64,000 bases of DNA from Saccharothrix sp. NRRL B-16348 (lineage in GTDB: Bacteria > Actinomycetota > Actinomycetes > Mycobacteriales > Pseudonocardiaceae), in NCBI RefSeq assembly GCF_001280085.1, contig NZ_LGED01000195.1, forward strand, positions 58,339-122,338, in the 5' to 3' direction. How positions within the stretch are numbered: the stretch's first letter is position 1; the number at the start of each line of letters is the position of its first letter. Positions 49,635 to 59,500 of the stretch are shown here, piece by piece. The position numbers and the translations under genes were made by a program. The notes beneath the pieces are model-generated. The model saw only the letters and a list, made by a program, of their open reading frames with translations. It made no database searches and had not been told where the DNA came from.

Positions 49635-49759
49635 CCGTGGCGCCGGGCTGCTCGGCCGAACGGTCGACCCGCACTGTGTGAACGCCCCGATCGGCAATCC
49701 GTACTCGACGGACCGCCGTGCCGCCACCACCATGGGGTGGAGCGCGGGAGGTGCGTCCA

Positions 49760-51106
49760 GTGGACCCGGCAACGCGGATTCCCATGGCACGAGGTCGGCT
49801 GCCGGTCGTCGGGCACGCCTGGCCGATGATGCGCGACCCGTTGGGCTTCCTCGGTTCCCTCGCCCGCCAGGGACCGCTGGTCCGCATCGCGTTCGGCCCG
49901 GTGAAGGCGGTCGTCGTCTGCGACGCCGGGCTGGCGCAGCAGGTGTTCCGCGACGACCGCACGTTCGACAAGGGCGGTCCGTTCGTCGACCGGGTGCGGG
50001 ACGTGGTGGGCAACAACCTGTCCACCTGCCCGCACCACGAGCACCGCAGGCAGCGGCGGCTGCTGCAGCCCGCGTTCCACGTCGGCAGGTTCGACGCGTA
50101 CGGGCGCACGATGGCCGCGCAGATCGCCGACCGGGTCGACGCGTGGCGGGACGGTCAGGTGCTCGACGTGCCCGCGGAGATGGGCATGCTCGCCACGAAC
50201 GTGCTCACCGCGACCATGTTCTCCGACACGCTGTCGCCCGCGGAGCTGAAGCAGTCGCAGGAAGACGCGGACGTGCTCGCCACCGACATCCTGCCGCGCA
50301 TGATGATGCCGAGGGCGCTCACGAAGCTGCCGCTGCCGGTGAACGTGCGGTTCGCGCGGGCGCACGCCCGGATCAGGGGGAAGGTCGAGGCCATCGTCAC
50401 GGCCCGGCGGGCGGAGGGCGGCGACCGGGGCGACCTGCTGTCCGCGCTCCTCGCCGGGTACGACGAGGAGTCCACCGGCGCGGACCGGACCCTGTCGGAC
50501 CACGAGGTCGTGGACCAGATGCTCACCTTCCACCTCGCGGGCAGCGAGACGACCGCCGTCACGCTCGCGTGGGCGCTGCACCTGATCGCCCGCCACCCCG
50601 ACGTCGAACGCCGCCTGCACGCCGAAGTGGACGCCGTGCTGGCCGGGCGGACCGCGACGACCGACGACCTGGCCGCGTTGGAGCTGACCGGCCGCGTGAT
50701 CACCGAGACCCTGCGCCTGCGCTCGCCGGTGTACATCCTCACCCGCCAGGTCACCGCCGACACCGAACTCGGCGGGCACCCGCTCGCGGCGGGCACCGTG
50801 CTGGCCTACAGCCCGTACCCCATCCACCACGACGCCGACCTGCACCCGGACCCGCACCGCTTCGACCCCGACCGCTGGGACCCGGCCCGCAAACCGGCGC
50901 GCCACGCGTTCGTGCCGTTCGCCAACGGCGCCCGCAAGTGCATCGGCGACAAGTTCAGCCTGATGGAGGCGACGTTGGCGCTGGCGTCCATCGTCACCCG
51001 GTGGCGGCTGGCGCACCTGCCCGGCGAGGAGGACGTCCGACCCGCCGCGGCCGCCGTGATCCGGCCGCGCCGGCTGCGGATGCGCGTGACGAGCCGGGTG
51101 TCGTAG
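49760..51106 (+). CDS. Cytochrome P450
   Basis: A 448-residue P450: oxygen-binding I-helix AGSETTAV, K-helix ETLRLRS (ExxR), and heme loop FANGARKCIGD with Cys394 as heme ligand. The N-terminal LPVVGHAWPMMRDPLGFL and the HHEHRRQRRLLQPAFH C-helix resemble terpene-oxidising P450s of the pentalenene oxygenase kind, but the substrate is not determined. GTG 49760 is chosen with GGGAGG 8 nt upstream. A SARP regulator follows 30 bp downstream. No terpene cyclase or redox partner gene is in the window. Confidence 0.9.
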   Translation: MDPATRIPMARGRLPVVGHAWPMMRDPLGFLGSLARQGPLVRIAFGPVKAVVVCDAGLAQQVFRDDRTFDKGGPFVDRVRDVVGNNLSTCPHHEHRRQRRLLQPAFHVGRFDAYGRTMAAQIADRVDAWRDGQVLDVPAEMGMLATNVLTATMFSDTLSPAELKQSQEDADVLATDILPRMMMPRALTKLPLPVNVRFARAHARIRGKVEAIVTARRAEGGDRGDLLSALLAGYDEESTGADRTLSDHEVVDQMLTFHLAGSETTAVTLAWALHLIARHPDVERRLHAEVDAVLAGRTATTDDLAALELTGRVITETLRLRSPVYILTRQVTADTELGGHPLAAGTVLAYSPYPIHHDADLHPDPHRFDPDRWDPARKPARHAFVPFANGARKCIGDKFSLMEATLALASIVTRWRLAHLPGEEDVRPAAAAVIRPRRLRMRVTSRVS

Positions 51107-51124
51107 CCGGCGGTCCCGGGTCGT

Positions 51125-51136
51125 TACGCTGGCGTT
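51125..51136 (+). promoter_or_regulatory. Leaderless promoter -10 box of the SARP gene
   Basis: TACGCT (51125-51130) ends 6 nt before the GTG start at 51137, with no SD, so this regulator probably has its own promoter despite the short distance from the P450 gene. Confidence 0.5.
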
Positions 51137-54100
51137 GTGGCCCCCGATCTCGTCCTGCTGTCCGGGGTGTCGTTCCGCGGCCGCGAGATCGCGGGCCCGC
51201 GGCTGCGCGGCCTGATCGCGCTGCTCGCCGGCGACCTGCGCGGCGGCTGCGGCACCGGGCGGTTGATCGACGCGCTGTGGCCGGACGAGCGGCCGGAGAA
51301 CCCCGCCAAGGCCCTGCAGGTCCTCGTGTCCCGGGCACGGTCCGCGCTCGGCGCCGACGTCATCGCCCGGACCCCGACCGGCTACCGGCTGACCCTGGCC
51401 GAGGAGCAGGTCGACAGCGCGGAGGTGCTGGTCCGGGCGGAGGCGTCCGCGCGGTGCTCGCGGGAAGGCGACCACGCCGCCGCCCTCGCGCACGCCGACG
51501 CGGGCTTGGCCCTGTGGGGAGGCGTCGAACCAGGTGACGACGCCGGGCCCGTGACCGCGTTGCGCGCGGAGCGGTCGGCCACCTGCCGCACGCTGGTGCG
51601 GGCCCGTGCGCTCGCCCTGGCCCGGCTCGGCCGGCCCGCCGAGGCGGTGGACGCGTTGGCGGAACTGGCCGCGGCGAGCCCGCGTGACGAGGAGGTGCTG
51701 GTCGAGCTGCTGCGGTGCGAGGCGGCGACGGTCGGCCCGGCCACGGCGCTGGCCCGTTACGACGCGTACCGGCGGGCGTTGCGCGAGGAGCTCGGCGCCG
51801 ATCCCGGCCCGGCGCTGCGAGCCGAGCACCGGCGGCTGCTCCAGGGTGTCGTGCCCGTGGTCCGGCACGGTGTCGCGCACGAGCCGAATCCGTTGCTGGG
51901 GCGGGACGAGGACGTCGCCGCGGTGGAGGCGCTGCTCCGCGCGTCCCGCGTGACGTCGATCGTCGGGCCGGGCGGGCTGGGCAAGACCCGGCTCGCCCAC
52001 GCCGTCGCCCGCCGTGCCGAGGCGCCGGTGGTCACCGTCGTGCCGCTCGCCGCCCTCGGCGCGGACGACGACGTGGCGCACGAGGTGGCGACGGTGCTCG
52101 GCGCGGGCGAGCACCGGGGCGGGCACGTGACGGGTGACGTCGCCGCGGCCATCGCGGCCAAGCTCGCCGGCGGCCCGTCCCTGCTGGTGCTGGACAACTG
52201 CGAGCACGTCGTCGCGGGCGTCGCCGACCTGGTCCGCACCCTCGTGGCGCTGACCGCCGACGTCCGCGTCCTCACCACCGGCCGGACACCGCTCGGCCTG
52301 TCGTCGGAGTCGGTCCACCCGCTGCCGGAGCTGAGCCTGACCACGAGCGTTGAGCTGTTCGGGCAGCGGGCGCGGGCGGCGCGGCCCGGCGTCGACCTGC
52401 CCGCGGCGGCCGTGCGGGAGCTGTGCCGCCACCTCGACGGGCTGCCGCTCGCGATCGAGCTGGCCGCCGCGCGGGTGCGGACCATGTCCGTGGGGGAACT
52501 GGCCCGGCGCCTGGACGACCGGTTCGCCCTGCTGCGCGGCGGCGCCCGGGACGCGCCGCGACGCCACCACACGCTGCACGCCGTCGTCGACTGGAGCTGG
52601 AACCTGCTGGACCCGGCCGGTCAGGCGGCGATGCGCGCGCTGTCGGTGTTCACCGACGGGTTCACCGCCGACGCCGCGCGCGTGCTGCTCGACGCGCTGC
52701 CGTCGACCACGCGTGACGTGGACGCGGTGCTGGAGCACCTGGTCGACCACTCGCTGGTCAAGGTGTCCGACACCCCGTCGGGGACCCGGCTGCGGATGCT
52801 GGAGACGGTCCGGGACTTCAGCGCCGCGCGCCGGTCGGCGGCGGGTGAGGCGGACGACGTGACGGCGGCGTTCCTGGGGTGGGCGCGGGCGTTCGGGATG
52901 GCCGAGCACGCGAACCTGTTCGACGCCGACCCCTACGCCACGGCCGCCGCGGTCAAGGCGGAGCAGGAGAACCTGGTCCAGGCGCTCCGGTCGGCTCTCG
53001 GTCGCGACGACCGGCCCACCGTCGCGGCCGTCACCGCGGTCCTGGGCGGCGGGTGGAGCCTGGAGTCGAACTACCCGCGGCTCACCGCGCTGATCCGGCA
53101 GACCTCCCGGCCGCTGTCGCGCTACCGGCCGGAGCCCGCGTTCGTCGAGGTGACCAGGACCGCGCTGACGGTGGCCGTGGCGTACACGTTCGGCGCCGAG
53201 GGGCAGGGGTCGTTGCGGACGGTCGTGGCGCTGCGCCGCCTCGGCCTGGGGCGGCCGGACACCGTGGTCCGGGCGATCGGCTGGGTGGTCGGCGCGCTCG
53301 GCGACCCGCCGGAGGTGCGCCGCCTGTGCGACAGCACCGAACCGCTGGTGGCCGCGGTCGCGAACGCTTTCGCCTGCTACCACTGGGAATCCGTCGGCGA
53401 CGTCGACGCGGCGTTGCGGGCGGCCCGGCTGGCGCTCGACGTGTTCACCGACCGCGACCTGCCGTGGCCGCGTTCGTTCGGCCACGGTCGGGTCGCCGAG
53501 ATCTGCCTGCGCGTGGGGCGGGGCGCGGAGGCCCGCGACCACCTGCTCGCCGCGCTGCCGCTGCTCCAGCGGCTCGGCGCGCGGGTCGACGCGGTCGGCG
53601 TGCGGGCGTGGCTGGTGCTGGCCAACCTCCAGCTCGGTGACACCGCCGAGGCCGAGCGGTGGCTGGACGGTCTCGCGCACGTCGCGCTCGACGAGGAGGA
53701 GGCGGCGGAGTCGGCCGGCTACGACCTCGGCATCCGGGCGGAGGTGCGGCTCGCGCGCGGCGAGGTGGAAGCCGGTCTGCGGCTGTGGCGCGGTGCGGTG
53801 GACCGGGTGCGCGACACGGGTGTCCTCGCCGGCGTCCCGTTCGACCTGGATCCGTGGGCGGTGCAGGCGTGGTCGGTGGCTGTGGTCGCGCACGCACGGC
53901 ACGGGCGGCTGGAGCTGGTGGCGGAGGTCGCGGACGCGTTGCCCGGACTGTTGGCGCGCCTGCTGACCCATCCGCTGGTCAAGCCGCCACCGCACCTGGT
54001 CGAGCAGGCGATCTGCGGGGCACTGCTGGTGGCCGTCGCCATGGCGGACCTCGCCCGCGCCCGCCGGACCGGTGACGCGTGCCTCGCGCGGTCGGCGGTG

Positions 54101-54301
54101 CGGATGCTCACGCTGGCCGAGCGGTTCCCGTTCCCGCGCGACTTCCAGCCGACCATGTCCGCCGCGTCGGTCCGGGCGGACGCCGAGCGGGCCGACCGGG
54201 CGGCGTACCACGAAGCGGTGTCGTCGTACGCCGCCCTGGACCGGGCCGGTGTCCGCGCGGCGGCGCTCGACCTGGTGCGTGAGCGCCCGATCGGCGGCTG
54301 A
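51137..54301 (+). CDS. SARP/AfsR-like regulator with NTPase domain
   Basis: A 1054-residue protein: winged-helix DNA-binding domain (1-85; LIDALWPDERPENPAKALQV, RTPTGYRLTL), bacterial transcriptional activation domain (about 90-235, ending LREELGADPGPALRAEH), NB-ARC-like NTPase with Walker A GPGGLGKT, Walker B LLVLDNCEH and TTGRTPLGL, then a long helical region. Such proteins activate antibiotic or secondary-metabolite clusters. The adjacent P450 and the convergent ABC exporter are possible targets. GTG 51137 by leaderless spacing; its end is 14 bp from that of the exporter operon. Confidence 0.9.
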   Translation: MAPDLVLLSGVSFRGREIAGPRLRGLIALLAGDLRGGCGTGRLIDALWPDERPENPAKALQVLVSRARSALGADVIARTPTGYRLTLAEEQVDSAEVLVRAEASARCSREGDHAAALAHADAGLALWGGVEPGDDAGPVTALRAERSATCRTLVRARALALARLGRPAEAVDALAELAAASPRDEEVLVELLRCEAATVGPATALARYDAYRRALREELGADPGPALRAEHRRLLQGVVPVVRHGVAHEPNPLLGRDEDVAAVEALLRASRVTSIVGPGGLGKTRLAHAVARRAEAPVVTVVPLAALGADDDVAHEVATVLGAGEHRGGHVTGDVAAAIAAKLAGGPSLLVLDNCEHVVAGVADLVRTLVALTADVRVLTTGRTPLGLSSESVHPLPELSLTTSVELFGQRARAARPGVDLPAAAVRELCRHLDGLPLAIELAAARVRTMSVGELARRLDDRFALLRGGARDAPRRHHTLHAVVDWSWNLLDPAGQAAMRALSVFTDGFTADAARVLLDALPSTTRDVDAVLEHLVDHSLVKVSDTPSGTRLRMLETVRDFSAARRSAAGEADDVTAAFLGWARAFGMAEHANLFDADPYATAAAVKAEQENLVQALRSALGRDDRPTVAAVTAVLGGGWSLESNYPRLTALIRQTSRPLSRYRPEPAFVEVTRTALTVAVAYTFGAEGQGSLRTVVALRRLGLGRPDTVVRAIGWVVGALGDPPEVRRLCDSTEPLVAAVANAFACYHWESVGDVDAALRAARLALDVFTDRDLPWPRSFGHGRVAEICLRVGRGAEARDHLLAALPLLQRLGARVDAVGVRAWLVLANLQLGDTAEAERWLDGLAHVALDEEEAAESAGYDLGIRAEVRLARGEVEAGLRLWRGAVDRVRDTGVLAGVPFDLDPWAVQAWSVAVVAHARHGRLELVAEVADALPGLLARLLTHPLVKPPPHLVEQAICGALLVAVAMADLARARRTGDACLARSAVRMLTLAERFPFPRDFQPTMSAASVRADAERADRAAYHEAVSSYAALDRAGVRAAALDLVRERPIGG

Positions 54302-54315
54302 GGCGGGCGGACCGG

Positions 54316-55107
54316 TCAGCGGGTGCGGTCCCGGTTGTAGAGCCGCTTCGCCCAGCCGTACCCGACCAGCGCGATCACGGCGCACCAGCCGAGCGCGAGC
54401 ACGGCGTTGTCGCCGATCGGCGTGCCGAGGAGCAACCCGCGCAGCGTCTCCATGATCGGCGTGAACGGCTGGTGCTCGGCGAACCACCGCAGCCCGGCCG
54501 GCAGCGAGTCGGTCGGCACGAACCCGCTGCCGACGAGCGGCAGCAGCGTCAGCGGCATGGACAGGTTGCTCGCCGCCGCGACGGTCTTCGTCACCAGCCC
54601 CATGGCGACGGCCAACCACACCAGGGCGAACGTCGTCGCCGTGAGCAGGCCGGCGACCGCCGACCACTCGACCGCGGTGGCGTTCGGCCGGAACCCGACG
54701 AGCAGGGCCACGCCGAGCACGACCGCGAGGCTGAACAGGGTGTGCAGCACGCTGCCGAGCACGTGCCCGGTCAGCACCGACACCCGCGCGATGGCCATCG
54801 TCCGGAACCGCGCGATGATCCCTGTCGTCATGTCGATGGCGACCGAGATCGCGGTGCCCTGCACGGTGCCGGCGATGGTGATGAGCAGGATGCCGGGCGT
54901 GACGTAGTCGGCGTACGCGCCGCGACCGCCCGCCCCGCCGCCGAGACCGTCGCCGAGCGTGCCGCCGAGCACGTAGACGAACAGCAGCAGGAAGACGATC
55001 GGCACGGCGAGCAGCATCAGCGTCATGGACCAGGCGCGGGACATGTGCCGCAGTTGGCGGCGCAGCATCGTGGTCGAGTCGCGGACGGCGAGGGTGATCT
55101 TGGTCAT
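54316..55107 (-). CDS. ABC-2 type permease (DrrB-like)
   Basis: A 263-residue protein with six predicted helices and the ABC-2 signature region (SMPLTLLPLVGSGFVPTDSL). The cytoplasmic N-terminus precedes helix 1 (TLMLLAVPIVFLLLFVYVLG). ATG 55107 overlaps the ATPase stop by 4 nt, so it is the membrane partner of that ATPase. Drr-type exporters pump out drugs or the producer's own metabolite; a role in self-resistance near SARP regulators is inference. Confidence 0.9.
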   Translation of the reverse strand: MTKITLAVRDSTTMLRRQLRHMSRAWSMTLMLLAVPIVFLLLFVYVLGGTLGDGLGGGAGGRGAYADYVTPGILLITIAGTVQGTAISVAIDMTTGIIARFRTMAIARVSVLTGHVLGSVLHTLFSLAVVLGVALLVGFRPNATAVEWSAVAGLLTATTFALVWLAVAMGLVTKTVAAASNLSMPLTLLPLVGSGFVPTDSLPAGLRWFAEHQPFTPIMETLRGLLLGTPIGDNAVLALGWCAVIALVGYGWAKRLYNRDRTR

Positions 55108-56075
55108 CGGGCGGTCACTTCCGGAGCGGTGGTGGTAGCGGGCCGGCCCGTCACGGCGAAGAACACGTCGTCGAGGTCGGGTGTCCGCACGGCCAGCCCG
55201 TCGACGTCGACGGAGGCCGCGTCGAGGCGGTCGAGCAGGGCCTTGAGCGAGCGGACGCCGCCGTCGCCGGGCACCCGCAGGACCGGCGACCCGTCGGCCG
55301 GGTCCGGCGCGACGTCCAGGACCGCGGCGGCGGCGACCAGGGCGCGTTCGTCGGCGAACCGCAGCTCGACGTGCCCGCCCGGCACCAGCCGCTTCAGCTC
55401 GGCCGGTGTGCCCTCGGCGACGACCCTGCCGTGGTCCAGCAGGGCGATCCGGTCGGCGAGCTGGTCCGCCTCCTCGAGGTACTGGGTGGTGAGGAAGATC
55501 GTCACGCCCTGGGCGACCAGGTCGCGCACGATCTGCCACAGGTCGCGCCTGCTGCGCGGGTCGAGCCCGGTGGTCGGCTCGTCGAGGAAGATCACCCGCG
55601 GGTCGCCGACGAGGCCCATGGCGAGGTCGAGCCGACGCCGCATGCCGCCCGAGTACGTCGCGCCCGCCCTCTTCGCCGCCTCACGCAGGCCGAACCGCTC
55701 GACCAGCTCCGCCGTGCGTCGCCGTCCCTCGGCCCGGCCCAGGTGGTGCAGGTCGGCCATGAGCAGCAGGTTCTCCTCGCCGGTGAGGAAGTCGTCCACC
55801 GCGGCGAACTGGCCGGTGACGCCGATGGCGGCCCGCACCAGGTCCGGCTCGCGCGCCACGTCGTGCCCGTCGACGCGAGCCTCGCCCGCGTCGGCGCGGA
55901 GCAGGGTCGACAGGATCCGGACCAGCGTGGTCTTGCCCGCGCCGTTGGGGCCGAGCAGCGCGAAGACGGTGCCTTCGGGCACGTGCAGGTCGATGCCGTC
56001 GAGCACCACCTGACTGCCGTACGACCGGCGCAGACCGGTCACCGCGATCGCGGGCTCAGTGGGGTTGTTGGTCAT
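55104..56075 (-). CDS. ABC transporter ATPase (daunorubicin-resistance DrrA type)
   Basis: A 323-residue ATPase: Walker A GPNGAGKT (42-49), Q-loop GVTGQFAAVDD, signature YSGGMRRRLD, Walker B VIFLDEPTTGLDPRSR and a C-terminal extension typical of DrrA-like exporters. ATG 56075 precedes TNNPTEPAIAV; a longer in-frame start exists but adds a non-family N-terminus. First gene of a two-gene leftward operon lying between SARP regulators, with tandem direct repeats 32-53 bp upstream of its start. Confidence 0.92.
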   Translation of the reverse strand: MTNNPTEPAIAVTGLRRSYGSQVVLDGIDLHVPEGTVFALLGPNGAGKTTLVRILSTLLRADAGEARVDGHDVAREPDLVRAAIGVTGQFAAVDDFLTGEENLLLMADLHHLGRAEGRRRTAELVERFGLREAAKRAGATYSGGMRRRLDLAMGLVGDPRVIFLDEPTTGLDPRSRRDLWQIVRDLVAQGVTIFLTTQYLEEADQLADRIALLDHGRVVAEGTPAELKRLVPGGHVELRFADERALVAAAAVLDVAPDPADGSPVLRVPGDGGVRSLKALLDRLDAASVDVDGLAVRTPDLDDVFFAVTGRPATTTAPEVTAR

Positions 56076-56542
56076 GCCGACGACAGTGCCGCCGGGCCGG
56101 ATCACGGCGGTTTCACCGCGGTTTCACCACCCGCCCGAAACGGGTGGTGGTCGGAAACGTCAGGCAGCCCGGCTTGCCGTCGCGGCGGACCCGCGTGGCC
56201 GCCGTTCGCTCTCCGGACGTGTCGGTGTTTACCGCTACTGTTGGCGACCAGGAGTGGCTCCCTGTGGTTATGTTGGAAGTGGGGAATCGTGTCGGTTCGG
56301 TGCGTGGGCCGATTGCCGCGGTTCGGAAGGGCGAGGGGGTTTGGTGATCCGATGTCGGCGGTCGACTGCGCGGCGGACGCCATTCCCGGTCGTGTGGAAT
56401 GCGGCACGCCGTCCCGCCCTCGGCGCCGGTGGCGGGTCCGCGCGGGTGTCGTGACGACCCGGCGCGGCGCGCGTGATCACCACCCGCGACAACGCACAGT
56501 CCGCCCCACGGCACCAACTCCCGGCCGCGGCGGGCGGAACCG
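56076..56542. promoter_or_regulatory. Divergent control region of the exporter and second SARP gene, with 11-bp direct repeats
   Basis: This 467-bp gap has no gene. GCGGTTTCACC occurs twice head-to-tail (56107-56117, 56118-56128), an 11-bp period like that of SARP binding sites, just upstream of the exporter ATPase. It is followed by a 9-bp-arm inverted repeat (CACCACCCG 56125-56133, CGGGTGGTG 56141-56149). A more AT-rich patch at 56221-56290 contains TATGTT (56269-56274), a possible -10 box for the rightward SARP gene. A SARP encoded here could bind the repeats. Confidence 0.5.
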
Positions 56543-59500
56543 GTGACAGCTGCCCCAGTCCCCGTCCGGGTGGAACTGCTGGGCGCGGTCCGGGCATGGC
56601 GGAACGGGGTCGAGGTCGACCTCGGGACGGCTCGGCGGCGCGCGGTGTTCGTCCTGCTCGCCCTCCGCGCCGGGCAGGCCGTGTCCAAGGACGAGCTGAT
56701 CGACGGCGTGTGGGGCGACTCGCCACCCGCGACGGCCGGCGCCGGCCTGCACACCTACATCTCCGGCCTGCGCCGGGCGCTGGAACCGGAACGGGCCAAG
56801 CGGTCCGCCGGGGTGGTGCTCACCTCCGCCGGGTCCGGGTACTGCCTGCGCGTGCCCGTGGACGGCGTGGACGTCCACCGGTTCGAACGCCACCGCGAAC
56901 GGGCCAGGGAGCTGGCCGACCGCGACCCGGCGCTCGCCCTGGCCGAGTTGGAGCAGGCACACGGGTTGTGGCGGGGTGAAGCGCTGTCCGGTGTGCCCGG
57001 ACCGTTCGCCGAGTCGCAGCGCTCCCGGTTGCACGAGCTGCGACTGGCCACCGCGGAACGGCGGGCCGAGCTGGCGCTCGTCGTCGGCCGGCACGAGGAC
57101 GTGATCGCGGACCTCGCGGCGCTCACCCGCGAGCACCCGGTGCGGGAGGGCCTGCGCGCCCTGCTCATGACGGCGCTGCACCGGGCCGGGCGGCAGGCGG
57201 AGGCGCTGGAGGTCTACCACGACGCACGCCGGGTGCTCGTGGAGGAACTGGGGATCGAGCCCGGCTCCGCCCTGCGGCAGGCGCTCCGGGCCGTGCTGGA
57301 GGACAAGGCCGACGACGTCCCGGCGCCACGGGTCGGCGCGTCGCCGATGATCGAGCCCGCCGTGTTCGTCGGGCGGGACGAGGAAGCGGACCTGCTGCGC
57401 GTGGCCGTCTCCGACCTGGTCGCCGGCCGGGGCGGCGCGGTGTGGGTCGGTGGCGAGCCCGGCATCGGCAAGTCCGCCCTGCTGGCCACCGGACTGTCCC
57501 GGGCGGCCGAGGCCGGGTGCCGGGTGGCGTGGGCCGCGGGCGACGAGTTCGGGCCGCGCACCCCGCTGCGGGTGCTGCTCGACTGCCTCGACGTCACCGA
57601 GTCCTCCGCCGACCCGCGCCGTGCCGCGCTGGCGCAGGCGTTGCGCGGCACCGCCGACGCGTCCGACGACCCCGTGCCGCTGGTGATCGAGCGGCTGCTC
57701 GGCTTGATCGACGAGCTGTGCGACGAAGCGCCGCTGGTCATCGTCGTCGACGACCTCCAGTGGGTGGACGAGGCCAGCGTCCTGCTGTGGCACCGACTCC
57801 TGCGGGTGGCGCGCCAGTGGCCCCTGCTGCTGGTCGCCGCCGGCCGGCCGGTGCCCCGGCGCGCCGACGTCGAGCAGGTGCGCCGCGCGGTCGTCGGCTC
57901 CGGCGGCCGGGTGGTGGAACTCGGCCCGTTGTCCGACGAGTCGGTCACCGCGATGCTGACCGAACGACTCGGCGCGCCTCCCGGCCGGAGCCTGCGCGCG
58001 GTCATCGGCCTCACCGCCGGGAACCCGCTCTACACCAAGGACCTGGTCGACGTCATGCTGCGCGAGGGCGCGGTCCGGGTGGTCGACGGCGTCGCCGAGC
58101 GGGCGCCGGGCGCGGACCAGGAGTTATCCCGCTCGCTCGTGTCGGTGCTGGCCCGCAGGCTGGGGTTCCTGTCCGCGGCCACCACGGACGTGCTGCGCTC
58201 GGCGTCGTTGCTGGGCGACGAGTTCGCCCTCGGGGACGTCGCCACCGCGACGGGCCGCCCGCTGGGAGGTCTCGTCGCCGCAGTGGAGGAGGCGACGGCC
58301 GCCGGCGTGCTGGACGACGGCGGGCCGAAGCTGGCGTTCCGCCACCGGCTCATCCGGAAGGCGCTCTACCTCTCCGTGCCCGCCGGCGTCCGGGCCGCGC
58401 TGCACCGCCAGGCCGCCGACGCGCTGGCCGAGGCGGGCGCACCGGTCGAAGTGGTCGTCGGGCAGCTGGCCGCCGCACCGGCCACGGTCGACGAGTGGGC
58501 CGCGGACTGGCTGGTCGCGAACGCGGTGGTGCTCGTGAACAGGGCGCCCGACGCGGCCATCGGACTGCTCCGCGCCGTCATCGCCGAGTCCACAGTGGAC
58601 GGCGAACACCGGGAGCGGCTGGCCGCCCTGCTGGCCACCTTGATGTTCTGGCTCGGCCGACCGCCCCAGGCGGCGGCGAGGTACGTGCTGGCCCGCACCA
58701 GGGACGCCGACCGGGCCGCCGGGATGCGCTGGATCCTCGCCTACACCTGCTACCGGGACGGCCAGGTGACGGAGGCCGTCGACGGGCTCCGCGCGGCCGT
58801 GGCGGACGACGCGGTGCCGCCGCCGTGGCGTGCGCGGCTGGAATCGCTGCTGGCGGTGGTGCAGCGGGAAGGCCTCAACGACGTCGCCGCCGCCGAGGAG
58901 ACCGCGAACCGCGCGTTGCGGCGCGGCGAGGACGCGGGCGACGACCTGGCCGCGGCCCACGCGCTGCAAGGCCTGTGGCAGGTCAGCACGGTCCGCCGCG
59001 ACCACGCGGAGGCACTGGAGCGGGTCGACCGCGCGCTGGCCCTGACCGACGGGCGGCACGACCTCGGCACGCTGCGGCTCAGCCTGCTCGACGACAAGGC
59101 GTTCACCCTGCAGAGCCTGGACCGGCTCGACGAGGCCGACGACGTGCTGCGCGCGGCCCGCGACCTGGCCCGCACCGGCGGGATCGGACCGCACGTCACC
59201 ACCACCGTGCAGGACTACTGGCGCGGCCGGTGGGACCGCGCGCTGGCCGAGGCGGACGCCCTGCGCGACGACCCGGGCACGGCCTACGAGCTGCGCGAAC
59301 GCGGACCGGTCCTGCTCGCGCGCGGGGTCGCCGCGCTGATCGCCGCCCGACGCGGGCGGACCCGTGACGCCGAGGACCACCTCCGTGCCGCCGCCGACCA
59401 GCCCTCCGTCACCCCGTCCGACCGGGAGAACGGCGACTACCTGCTGGCCGCACGGGCGGTGCTGGCCGACCGCGCCGGACGGCCCGACGAGGCCTTCGCC

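Noticed and set aside
49613..54667. A 1684-codon minus-strand frame over the P450 and SARP genes
   Set aside because: Same antisense effect; the plus-strand proteins have heme-loop and Walker motifs while this frame has none and no SD.
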